Source: Chionoecetes opilio (lineage: Eukaryota > Arthropoda > Malacostraca > Decapoda > Majidae). From it: DNA of 64,000 nt. The notes under the pieces were generated by a model, which worked only from the letters and a program-made list of their open reading frames with translations, did not search any database and was not told the DNA's origin. The stretch spans positions 19,931 to 83,930 of the forward strand of contig JACEEZ010022944.1 in NCBI GenBank assembly GCA_016584305.1, in the 5' to 3' direction. Shown here piece by piece: positions 32,755 through 43,261 of this stretch (within the stretch, counting starts at the first letter, position 1; each line of letters starts with the position of its first letter). The position numbers and the translations under genes are program-made.

Positions 32755-33942
32755 ATGAGTGGCCGGGAGCAGCAGGATCAGTCTGCCTCAGGGGTGGGGA
32801 GGCACAAGGGTGATGGCAAGAATCACCTGGAGGCAGGCAGCTCAGGCCACAAGGCACACAGTGAGCTGAAGTGCCAGCGGTGTGACAAAACATTCAAATG
32901 CAATAGTCTGCTTGAGCAACATTCCGTGACACACAGTGGTGTTAAGAATTATGAATGTTTAGAGTGTGGGAAAAGATTTGCTAGAAAGAGTCACCTCACC
33001 AGACACACCCTGACACACAGTGGTGTTAAGAGTTATGAATGTTTAGAGTGTGGGAAAAGATTTACTGAAAAGGGTTCACTCACCGAACACACCCTGATAC
33101 ACAGTGGTGTTAAGAATTATGAATGTTTAGAGTGTGGGAAAAGATTTACTCATAAGAGTTCCCTCACCAAACACACCCTGACACACAGTGGTGTTAAGAA
33201 TCATGAATGCCTAGAGTGTGGGAAAAGATTTTATACCCGTTCTGAACTCACCTCACACACCCCGACACACAGTGGTGTTAAGAATTATGAATGTTTAGAG
33301 TGTGGGAAAAGATTTGCTAGAAAGAGTGACCTCACCAAACACACCCTGACACACAGTGGTGTTAAGAATCATGAATGCCTAGAGTGTGGGAAAAGATTTT
33401 ATACCCGTTCTGAACTCACCAAACACACCCTGACACACAGTGGTGTTAAGAATTATGAATGTTTAGAGTGTGGGAAAAGATATACTACAAAGACTCACCT
33501 TACCAATCACACCCTGACACACAGTGGTGTTAAGAATTATGAATGTTTACAGTGTGGGAAAAGGTTCACTGAAAAGAGTCAGCTCACCAAACACACCCTG
33601 ACACACGTTAAAAATTATGAATGTTTAGAGTGTGGGAAAAGATTTGCTACAAAGATTGAGCTCACCAAACACACCCTGAAACACAGTGGTGTTAAGAATT
33701 ATGAATGTTTAGAGTGTGGGAAAAGATTTGCTAGAAAGAGTGACCTCACCAGACACACCCTGACACACAGTGGTGTTAAGAATCATGAATGCCTGGAGTG
33801 TGGGAAAAGGTATTATACCATTTCTGAACTCAACCGACACACCTTTAGACACACTGGCTTGCGGGAGTTCAAGTGTGATATTTGTAGCAAGTGTTTCAAG
33901 ACAAAGGGTGATATTGCCAAGCACATGAAGATGCACTTTTGA
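32755..33942 (+). CDS. C2H2 zinc-finger protein, 13 fingers (U5)
   Basis: Predicted 395-residue protein with the start (MSGREQQDQSAS at 32755), Ser/Gly-rich N-terminus and final finger of the U1 family. It has thirteen C2H2 fingers with SGVKN linkers. Unlike U1 the fingers are diverse: recognition helices include ARKSHLTRH, TEKGSLTEH, YTRSELTKH, TTKTHLTNH, TEKSQLTKH and ATKIELTKH. The linker between fingers 9 and 10 lacks two residues (THVKNYE instead of THSGVKNYE), which shortens the finger spacing. All Cys and His ligands are present. Probably a nuclear DNA-binding protein; target unknown. The 3' flank departs from the U1 type about 60 bp after the stop and has no AATAAA nearby. Confidence 0.87.
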   Translation: MSGREQQDQSASGVGRHKGDGKNHLEAGSSGHKAHSELKCQRCDKTFKCNSLLEQHSVTHSGVKNYECLECGKRFARKSHLTRHTLTHSGVKSYECLECGKRFTEKGSLTEHTLIHSGVKNYECLECGKRFTHKSSLTKHTLTHSGVKNHECLECGKRFYTRSELTSHTPTHSGVKNYECLECGKRFARKSDLTKHTLTHSGVKNHECLECGKRFYTRSELTKHTLTHSGVKNYECLECGKRYTTKTHLTNHTLTHSGVKNYECLQCGKRFTEKSQLTKHTLTHVKNYECLECGKRFATKIELTKHTLKHSGVKNYECLECGKRFARKSDLTRHTLTHSGVKNHECLECGKRYYTISELNRHTFRHTGLREFKCDICSKCFKTKGDIAKHMKMHF

Positions 33943-34289
33943 GGTGGTGTGTTGTGTGGACAAGTGTGGTTGTACCCGTGCCTGTGGGAGTGTGTCTGTG
34001 TGGCAATGGGCTGATTTTGTAAACATTGACTAGGGATAGTCTAATGTTGATTTATGATCTTATAATGTTGGTGTTCTGTTGATCCACGGCTAAGACCACT
34101 CTGTGCCTGGGTTGGCAGCCTGAACCAGGGAGATATTTTGTTGGGGAGGCGAGAGCGGCGGAGGCATTTGTCCCCGCGCCCTGCTGCCCAGAACAACAAC
34201 ACACCATGCCATATTATCTTCATTTATTCACTGTTTTACCCACATTTTCCCTGATCTTCCTAGCTGTCCCCACTATCGGGAGTCAAGAT

Positions 34290-34560
34290 TCACACCCTAG
34301 CACGCCTCCCGGGAAAAGGTCCACACAGAAGACAGACGTTGCCATGGAAAAGGCAGCCAATACATGCCTTGAAACCCATGACTCCATCCAGCCACCTTTT
34401 AAAGCTCCCTAATGACTCACCACTAACTACCTGTCTACTGAGTCCATTCCAATCATTCACCACCCTATTTGTGAACCAGTTTTTCCACATTTCTTTTTTA
34501 CATCTAGGCTTTTGCAGCTTGAATCCGTGACTTCTTGTTCTACCCTGGTTAAAGACGTGA
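34290..34560 (-). pseudogene. CR1-like LINE 3' fragment
   Basis: The minus frame VFNQGRTRSHGFKLQK...TNRVVNDWNGLSRQVVSGES matches the C-terminus of the 31807-32208 frame. A detached 3' terminus (GGAAGCTACAAGAGGC) lies at 34980-35022. Confidence 0.75.
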
Positions 34561-35258
34561 AATAAAATATAGTCTATAGGAAAAACAAATAGAATAAGTA
34601 AGAAAAAAACCGTCCATTGTATACAAACTTTATACAAAAAACCTTTTCAGCAATAATTACACTAAGGATCAAAATGAGTTTGTATGTTGAGATTGTAAAC
34701 TTTGGAGAGTTATGTGAGGGTGTGTTACATTGACTCCTGGGTTAGGGCTGAGGAGGAATCTCTCCTTATAATTTCAGTACAATGTTGTCTGTATGTATGT
34801 AACATCTGAAAATGTAGTTATAGTTGTGACTATAAATTGCCCCCAAAACAAAACAAGAGTATTTCTCAAGGCCCGTCCACACCAGGAAACTGTTTGTAAA
34901 CAATAGCAAGGTTTATTTGTTTCTCATCCAGAATGGCAAACATCAAGAAACATTTGTGTGTGTGTTGTGTGTGTGCAGAGGAAGCTACAAGAGGCCGGGA
35001 GACCTACACGTGGTAGTTCCTGTAATAATACTGGCTATATGATTATAGATACTGGCGATGAAATGATAGCAATGACAGTAAGAGACAGTAATGACATCAA
35101 TAATGATGAAAACAATAAAAGTAATATTGACGTGGGTGGGCAGGTTAAAGCTTGCTCACCCCTACACGTCTCTCTGCCTTGTAACAGTTCAGTGAGTGCC
35201 TTGTCACGTAAACACTGAGCCTGCAGCAGCATCCCCCCCACACACACAGCCTGACAAC
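34561..35258. other. Non-coding flank, duplicated at 46670-47360
   Basis: No gene seen. Contains the LINE 3' terminus at 34980-35022 and a short GATT run at 35266-35280. Confidence 0.5.
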
Positions 35259-35938
35259 AACTGATTGATTGATTGATTTAATGCTAAATAGGGGAAATGT
35301 GCCAGCCATCAGAGGTGATATGGCACTATGGCAAAGCATAATAAAGGGTCAGGGTTATAGAGTGTGGGAAACGGTGAGGGAAGGGGAGAGCAAGGGAATG
35401 TTACAGCAGGAGGGTTAGATCAGATGCAGGATGTGGATGTGTTGGAGGAAGGAGGTTACATTATCCAGGGAGAAGGAGGGGGATTCCGGGAGTATGTCCG
35501 CAAGACAAGGAGGTCATGAAAGGGAGGACAAATGAGGGAAGGAACTGGAACGGGCAGGAGTAAGATGGGGGCAGGATATTAGGACATGTTGGACAGTGAG
35601 AGGAGCTTGACAGGGTGTGCAGAGGGTTGGGGAGGAGAGTGACATGAGATAGGAGTGTGTGAGGGTGGTATGGCCTATGCGTAAGCGTGCGAGAGCAGTC
35701 TCCCAACGTCTATTAGTGTGGTAAGGATTTGATCAGGCGAAGTTTATTGACAAAGTGGTCCAGGAGGATTGCCAGCGGTGGGAAAGGAAAGATTTAAAGG
35801 AAGGGTAGTAGTCGGAGGCAGGCAAGTTTGAGAAACGGGGGCAATGGGACACAGAGGCAGGACAAGTGAGGGAAGGAACTGGAACAGCGCAAGTCTGGAC
35901 ACTAAACATTGTGTGCAAACTTTTGGCAAACAAAGTGT
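35259..35938 (-). pseudogene. Jockey/I-like LINE C-terminal fragment
   Basis: On the minus strand the frame reads RWETALARLRIGHTTLTHSY, then a CCHC-like knuckle C-x2-C-x7-H-x4-C (LCTPC...QHVLISC), then PESPSFSLDNVTSFL, ending near 35419. This is typical of the segment after the RNase H-like region in Jockey/I-type LINEs. One in-frame stop is visible. The 3' tail is an AATC-type simple repeat (ATCAATCAATCAATC). It is a different family from the CR1-like copy. A degraded duplicate is at 47360-48045. Confidence 0.7.
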
Positions 35939-36634
35939 CCTGGGCAGAGATGCTCGAAAGAGTTACGGGCCCGTAAGTACTCCCCTAAGGGACTTTTACC
36001 TCGTAGCGCCTCTAAGGGAGATGCTCAAACCATTTTTTCACTTGCTACGGGACCGCGAGGCTAAGGGTGGTCGGGAGCAACCTTAACTCCCTAAGGGAGT
36101 GAAATTTGAAGCGGCTAGACGTCAACAAACAATAAATTACAAGTTGTATCACTATACTTTATGTTTATTGTGTATTATAGAGCCATTTCATGCTTGCCTG
36201 TTTGAAATGTGATGTGTTTATTGCTTCATTGACTCCATATATATCATATTTAACATACAATACCTATAGTACTTGTAATAAATTCATATCAGGGCAAACC
36301 TATATATTAAATATATATATCGGTCGACTTCTTGAATCAGTACGTATAGTTCATCATACAAGTTTGGCCGCTATAATGATCCGGTGGTGGTGGTGGTATG
36401 AAATGTCTGACGTACTAGTACACACGCACGTATACACACAAGCAAGGATATTATAAAGTTATACTATCCCTGCACACAAGTGTCACGTGTGTCACAGTGA
36501 GGTGTTAGCCCCCCCGTGTGTCTTGTCTGACCTAAAGAGCGAACGCGCAGTTCTTGTCCACTATAACAGAGTACCGCCAGGGCCACGGATACGGCATACG
36601 TACGGCGCTGGCCAGCAGTGGTCTATAGATACTA

Positions 36635-36705
36635 TTTTCGGGCACGCGAGACTCGAACCTATGATCAGCGCATCAAGGTATACCCTGGGTACGTCTCTGT
36701 AGTAA
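36635..36705 (-). other. tRNA-like 3' half, possible SINE relic
   Basis: The minus strand has a box-B-like AGGTTCGAGTCTC followed by GCGTGCCCG. No convincing box A or acceptor partner was found. Confidence 0.25.
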
Positions 36706-38059
36706 TCAGTGGGAGAATATTACGCTGAAAGGCTAATGTGGCAGCTATGTATTATCGTAACATACTGGCGATAGTGAGCTAAAATCGGCCCTATTTCGGA
36801 AATCAGCCAATCTTAGCTCAACACCGGCAAACATAGTGTTTAGGTTAAGTTATGTTTAGGTCTGGTTTAGGTTAGGTAAGGTTTATGATAGGTTTGTGTT
36901 AAGTGTTGTAGAGTTATTTAGGTTAAATAAGCGTCCGCGGGACGATTTCTCGAAAGAGGCCGATTTTAGCATAACAGCGGCATTTGAAGTCTCTTTAAAT
37001 TTATTTATCGGGCTCCCTGACAGCTGAGAGCATGATGATTGGCTAGATAAGGCCGCGTCATGAAGGACGCTGCTCTGTGATTGGTTAGCAGAATTTTCCC
37101 ACACATATCCCTAGAATATCCCTATATTCCCCACCCAGAGGCCACCGATAACCGTACGGGAGTGACGGTGTGACGATATAAAGAGTTGCCAATATAAAGG
37201 GTTGCATGGCACCTACTGCGCATGCGCGGTGGCGTGAGAAACCAAATATATCAGGTAAATAAAAATATCGTCTAAAATCAGTTAAACAATGCTATCCTTC
37301 ACCAAATGAGGCATCCCACAATAGAAGAATGCCTCATCTATTGCTGTCATCAAGATACTCGCCCAACAGTGGTGTTTACATGAGATATTTTGGTTCTTAG
37401 TGTTGCTGCCTGGCCCGCTCTCGCACCGACCACCGCCCCAAGCCAGCAATATGGCAAATTATGTCATAAATGATAAGTGTCCGTACACTATAAGGCTGTC
37501 CATGATAGAAGAAGACTTGAACAATCGCTGCATACCAGACACAAGCCCAGTGGTTAGATATATATGAACATATACGGGTGTTTTGGTGCACCTGGCACAA
37601 GCTGCAAGGGACGAGGACACCATGGCAGGTTTGTGCTCCTGTTTGTAATAATACAGTAACGTTCCCTGCTTTAACTTTGGTCGTACATTGAATAATCAGT
37701 ATTGTTCAGGTGGGCTAAGTATTTGTACAAAACGACGCGTTATTATGTGTAAATCATATCATGTTCACCCATCCACGTCGGAGGCATGCGCGGGAAGGGT
37801 GACACAGAAAAAGGCATATTTAACAGTAAGAATACAACGTCTGTGTGTCATTATCGACAAGTATGTTCCTGGTTGACTACTTTATATATTGTATTAGTGC
37901 CAAGGCAATACAGAATGGATTTCCATAGTAATAAGAACAAATAAGCCAGGCATCCACGTCGGTGTAGCGATCTGACCAGCTACCCTTGGCCCGAGTAGCT
38001 ACACTGCACAAATATGCACTGAAACACTGCTCCCTGGGTGAATATTTGTTTGACAATGT

Positions 38060-39660
38060 ATACCAATTGTATAATAAATGACCTACATGAGAAAATAATA
38101 TAACATGTGTTTTGGTTTCCTTATTTATCAGGGTACCACATTCATCGCCACATAGCTACATGGTAAATAAGATGTAAAGAACCATATATTCCACTGTATC
38201 TGTACCACAGTGGTCTATGGTCGAAGTTATCACTGACTAGTATAAATAAATGACCTACATGAGAAAATAATATGACTTGTGTTTTGGTTTCCTTATTTAT
38301 CAGGGTACCACATTCATCGCCACATAGCTACATGGTAAATAAGATGTAAAGAACCATATATTCCACTGTATCTGTACCACAGTGGTCTATGATCGAAGTT
38401 ATCACTGACTAGATAAATAAATGACCTACATGAGAAAATAATATGACTTGTGTTTTGGTGACACTATTATCAGGGTACCACATTCATCGCCACATAGCTA
38501 CATGGTAATAAGATGTAAAGAACCTATATACCACTGTATAGTGGTCTATGATCGAAGTTATCACTGACTAGTATAAATAAATGACCTACATGAGAAAATA
38601 ATATGACTTGTGTTTTGGTGACACTATTTATCAGGGTACCACATTCATCGCCACATAGCTACATGGTAAATAAGATGTAAGGAACCATATATACCACTGT
38701 ATAGTGGTCTATGATCGAAGTTATCACTGACTAGTATAAATAAATGACCTACATGAGAAAATAATATGACTTGTGTTTTGGTGACACTATTTATCAGGGT
38801 ACCACATTCATCGCCACATAGCTACATGGTAAACTAAGATGTAAAGAAGCATATATACCACTGTATCTGTACCACAGTGGCCTATGATCGAAGTTATCAC
38901 TGACTAGTATAAATTAAATGACCTACATGAGAAAATAATATAACTTGTGTTTTGGTGACACTATTTATCAGGGTACACATTCATCACCACATAGCTACAT
39001 GGTAAATAAGATGTAAAGAAGCATATATACCACTGTATCTGTACCACAGTGGTCATGATCGAAGTTATCACTGACTAGTATAAATGAATGACCTACATGA
39101 GAAAATAATATGACTTGGGTTTTGGTGACACTATTTATCAGGGTACCACATTCATCGCCACATAGCTACATGGTAAATAAGATGTAAAGAAGCATATATA
39201 CCACTGTATATGTACCACAGTGGTCTATGATCGAAGTTATCATTGACTAGTATAAATAAATGACCTACATGAGAAAATAATATAACTTGTGTTTTGGGTG
39301 ACACTATTTATCAGGGTACCACATTCATCGTCACAAGCTACATGGTAAATAAGATGTAAAGAACAATATACCACTGTATCTGTACCACAGTGGTCTATGA
39401 TCGAAGTTATCACTGACTAGTATAAATGAATGACCTACATGAGAAAATAATATGACTTGTGTTTTGGTGACACTATTTATCAGGGTACACCACATTCATC
39501 GCCACATAGCTACGTGGTAAATAAGATGTAAAGAACCATACATATATACCACTGTATAGTGGTCTATGATCGAAGTTATCACTGACTAGTATAGATAAAT
39601 GACCTACATGAGAAAATAAATACTTGTGTTTTGGTGACACTATTTATCAGGCAACCAAAT
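38060..39660 (+). repeat. About 170-bp satellite, about 10 copies
   Basis: The TATCAGG landmark recurs at 38126, 38298, 38468, 38629, 38792, 38966, 39136, 39309, 39478 and 39645 (spacing 161-174 bp). Each unit contains ATGACCTACATGAGAAAATA and a small dyad CCACTGT...ACAGTGG. A recurrent variant lacks about 10 bp inside the dyad. Confidence 0.93.
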
Positions 39661-39951
39661 ATATCGCCGTATCAACGATAAATAAAGTTGCGCTTTTCCG
39701 CGCATGCGCAGTAGGGGCCATGCAACCCTTTATATTGGCAACTCTTTATATCGTCACAACGGCTCGGTACGAGCATCTCCCTCAGCCCACCCTCGTAAGG
39801 TTATTGTAGCCATACACTCGTAAGTTGTCCCTTACGAGGGATTTTCGAGCATCCCTGCCCTGGTGTGGACGGAACTTTATAAACTTTCACAGCAAAACAA
39901 CGATGAACAAACAACACAACTCAAACTTTCAAACTTCAAACCTTGTATTAA

Positions 39952-40151
39952 TCCCTTGAGGTCCAGAACGTAATTTCTATTGTAATATAGATACCATTAA
40001 CCGATTTTAGTGACTATAAGCAATATTTTATAGCTATGACCTGTTTAGTATCCTTGTCCACTAGCTAATGTGGTATATTAAGTGACTTTTCGTAATTGTA
40101 TAGCTAACAGATGATTTTATATAGCCAAGGAAAGATCTGGGCGTGAAGGGG
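39952..40151. mobile_element. piggyBac-like MITE, 200 bp
   Basis: TTAA at 39948-39951 and 40152-40155. The ends are TCCCTTGAGG and CGTGAAGGGG. It lies in opposite orientation to the copy at 40274. Confidence 0.7.
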
Positions 40152-40273
40152 TTAAGAGAAATCCTGAATCATATAATCATCGCACAGCATGGCATTGAAA
40201 GTGTATCAATGCATGAGTCGTGAGTGAGTGAGTGAGTGAGTAGTCATCAACATCAATCCTTGGGAACAGTTAA

Positions 40274-40478
40274 CCACTTCACGCCCAGATCTTTCCTTTG
40301 CTATAAAAAAATTGTACGTTGTCGAGCCATAAAATTACGAAAAGTCACTGAATATACCACAGTAGTTAGTGGACAAGGATACTAAACAGGTCACAGCTAT
40401 AAAACATTGCTTATAGTCACTAAAATCGGTTAATGGTATCTATATTACAATGGAAATTACGTTCTGGGTCTCAAGGGG
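40274..40478. mobile_element. piggyBac-like MITE, 205 bp, inverted relative to 39952
   Basis: TTAA at 40270-40273 on the left; the right target is mutated to TTAG (40479-40482). With 39952 it forms a 200-bp-armed inverted repeat with a 120-bp loop. Confidence 0.7.
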
Positions 40479-40763
40479 TTAGTTAACTCATCTGTCAAAC
40501 ATAATATTGATAACAAGAAATATTACACTTCCTTCTATCAATAAACACTCTTTCCCCAATCATCCATCACGACTGTATTCAAAAACACAATGACAAACAA
40601 CAATTACAACATTACAAAAAACATGGAAGCATTGACACAGAAAAGTAATCATCAGTACAAAAAACAGTGCAAGTCACAATAGTCTGCAACACTAATTCAT
40701 ATCACAACATATTTCTTGCTCTACTTCTATTCACTATTATTGATTTGATCTAACCTATGCTCG

Positions 40764-40795
<32 letters not shown>

Positions 40796-40796
40796 G

Positions 40797-40846
40797 TAGT
40801 TGTGCCTGTGGGAGTGTCCTGTGTGGCAATGGGTGGTGGTGGGCAA
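40797..40846 (+). pseudogene. Remnant of zinc-finger 3' flank
   Basis: GTTGTGCCTGTGGGAGTGTC and GGCAATGGGTGGTGGTGGGC match the U1 sequence at 5159-5215. U5 has the same start at 33968-34010, so a stretch of about 40 bp is repeated on either side of the 6.8-kb block between them. Confidence 0.65.
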
Positions 40847-41172
40847 AGTCAACATTTACCATGAAACATTTCAATAGAAGCGCAATTTTATTAGCTTTCT
40901 ATTGATATATTTAGTTTTCTGATCAATGAGTTAGCAACATGCATAAATTAGCGTTAACTAAATAAATAACATCAATCGGGAAAATTACCCGATTGATGAT
41001 GTTATTATTTAGTAACGGTAATGTATGCATGGTTCTAATTCATTTATCAGAAAACTAAATATATCAATGGAAAGCTAATAAAATTGCGCTTCTATTGATA
41101 TGTTTCATGGTAAATATTGACTCGCAAATTTTAAATGGCGAAGAGTTGAAGTAAATATTCTTTGGTCATATG
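40847..41172. mobile_element. Palindromic element related to 30056
   Basis: Arms starting AGTCAACATTTACCATGAAA mirror each other around ATCAATCGGGAAAATTACCC. The right arm continues with GCAAATTTTAAATGGCGAAG, which is also in the 1158-bp element. The left arm is cut at the zinc-finger remnant. Non-coding. Confidence 0.75.
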
Positions 41173-41984
41173 CAGCAAGTGAATGGGTCAACAGGCTGGT
41201 ACAACACCTGCCGCACGGCGGCGCCACCGTCGGCGGATAACAGAAGTTGCATTGGCGGGACCGCGAGTGAGGTATCTTGTTGTAGAGTGTCTTTGCTCTC
41301 GGTACGGGCCATTATGTCACTCCTTGAGATTTCTTACAAGATCTTGGGAATTTTATCATGCCCTTGGGATATTTATTCTCCATCTTGAGATTTTTTTAGG
41401 ATTATTCAAGTATTTTCTCCTGTATTCTCTCAAGGTAAGCATGTGTACTGTATTTAGGGTTCAGTTTCAATGCTATTATAATGACCTTGGGATATTTCTA
41501 TCCTGGAATTTTTGTGAGTCAGTCTTGGGAATTTATTAAGCTCAAGATCACATCTCAAACGTTGGCTTTTCGTAAACAGGAATATCTATGGTGTGTATCC
41601 TGAATATAGCTTTATCATAATGGCTCCCGTGATATAAGCATGGTTTACCAATACTACTGCTTGCCTCGGGGAATTCATTTGATGGCGTGATAATGGCGCA
41701 CGAGGGGAAATAAGGGAGATAATGTAGGAAGAAATAGAAGGTGGAGGCGGCCGATTGTTTGGGGAGGAAATAATGGGCAATATTACCCACACAGAATATT
41801 GCATTATATTGCCCGGTGTGTGACTTGGGTTATTACAGGTTCCGGGGCTAGGTAGTGATGCTAAATCGTAATATTGGGGCTGGCGACATATGCAGCTGGC
41901 GACCTAAAGTGTTATCTACGGTAAAGGACGGCCCCCGGCGCAAAATCCAGGGTTGGCGCAAAGTTTGGATTATACACTGGCCAT
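41173..41984. other. No recognisable gene
   Basis: Short frames only. GGCGACATATGCAGCTGGCG and TGTTATCTACGGTA near 41880-41925 resemble 1600-1645 in the palindrome. Confidence 0.4.
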
Positions 41985-42240
41985 AGTCCCCCCTGTCGTC
42001 CAGTCAGTTCGTACACAAGTCGTTTCGTTACACCAATAGATTCGCTACCACAAAAAGTCGTCTTCGTACACCATAGATTCGTACTCCAAAAGGTCGTTTC
42101 GTAACACCAAAAAAGGTTCGTCACACCAGTAGATCGATACACCAAAAAGTCGTTTCGTACACCAAAAAGTGTTTCGTACACCAGTAGATTAGATACCAAA
42201 AAAATTGTTTCGTACACCAAAAAGTCGTTTACAAAGGATG
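41985..42240. repeat. TTCGTACACCA minisatellite, first array
   Basis: Alternating units like TTCGTACACCAAAAAGTCGT and TTCGTACACCAGTAGAT (about 17-20 bp), irregular. Confidence 0.8.
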
Positions 42241-42949
42241 TCCAATTTTCCGGGGATTCGCGGAATTCGAGTACTTTATTGCCAGCTGGGTCATTTATGT
42301 GAATCGTGTAGATTAGTGTAAATTTTTTTTGGGGGGGGGTTTACATAGTTGCTAGCCCAACAGGCGAACCGACCCTGGACACTGATCCAGCACAGAACAT
42401 TACAACATTTTTTGCCTGCCTAGCGGAATTTGAATACTAGGCTGCCGAATATCTCCTGACTCCACTGCTAAAGTTTTGCTGAGGAGGCAGTGTTTGGGAT
42501 GGAATACAGCAAGCCCACAGCCGGTTGTGGGGTGGTTACAGCAGCACAAGCCAGGGGAGATAGATCTGGGACAAGGGATCTGGTACGAGTGGCACACGCC
42601 CTCCACTGTGTCAAGTTTGCAGGCTCCAGGCTGGAGAGTCAATGAAGGATTGCCACAGCGGAGGCAAGCAGATTGGACAGAGGGTATATATTCAACATAG
42701 TAGGCAGAGTTAACATATACACAAATTGGGACACAAAAACAGACAAAAATGAGACAGAAATTATTATAGATTAACCAAGGACCTCTAGAAGCTTCCAGAG
42801 CATGAATTTACAAAAAATCTCGGGGGAGGATTACAGCACCCACGAAAACTCAGCTGGGGGTTCCCTCGTACGGTCAGTCAGCCTCGCTGAGCTCGGAGGA
42901 GTGTCACCCTATTATTTTATTTCAGAGTTTTTTTTTTTCTTGTGAAGCC
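42241..42949. other. No recognisable gene
   Basis: Unique-looking spacer between two arrays of the same minisatellite. An 80-residue minus frame at 42400-42642 shows no domain. Confidence 0.35.
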
Positions 42950-43180
42950 TGCGTTTCGTTACACAAGTAGATTCGTACACCAAAAAGTCGATTTCAGTAC
43001 ACCAGTAGATTCGTACACCAAAAAGCGTCGTAAACCAGTAGATCGTATACAAAAGTTTGCGTTACACAAAAAGTCGTTTTCGTACACAGTAGATTCGTAT
43101 ACCAAAAAGTGTTTCGTACACCAAAAAAGCAGTTCGTACACCAAAGGTGTTTCGTACACAAAAAAGTGTTTCGCTAGTCT
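42950..43180. repeat. TTCGTACACCA minisatellite, second array
   Basis: Same units and orientation as 41985-42240. Confidence 0.8.
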
Positions 43181-43207
43181 ATAGAAAACATAGTCGTTGC
43201 GTAAACT

Positions 43208-43225
43208 CCCCCCCCCCCCCCCCCC

Positions 43226-43258
<33 letters not shown>
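43208..43258. repeat. Poly-C tract of about 50 bases
   Basis: Nearly uninterrupted C run with a single A. It produces false poly-Pro and poly-Gly frames. A shorter C run is at 44233-44248. Confidence 0.97.

Positions 43259-43260
<2 letters not shown>

Positions 43261-43261
<1 letters not shown>

Larger units (their letters stand above)
35944..39858. mobile_element. 3.9-kb TIR element carrying a 170-bp satellite
   Basis: The TSD CCTGG is at 35939-35943 and 39859-39863. The terminal repeats are GCAGAGATGCTCGAAA and the complement of TTTCGAGCATCCCTGC (one mismatch). The duplicated locus at 48050-48054 reads through one CCTGG with no insert. Subterminal GTAAGGG and GGGAGATGCTC motifs occur at both ends. 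An inner inverted repeat (37155-37255 and 39645-39765) holds GTGACGATATAAAGAGTTGC and ACTGCGCATGCGCGG. About 1.1 kb extra sits in the left arm. No transposase frame is found. Superfamily undetermined. Confidence 0.75.

Noticed and set aside
42400..42700. Short frames in the spacer between minisatellites
   Set aside because: No domain, repeat or conservation in the window.
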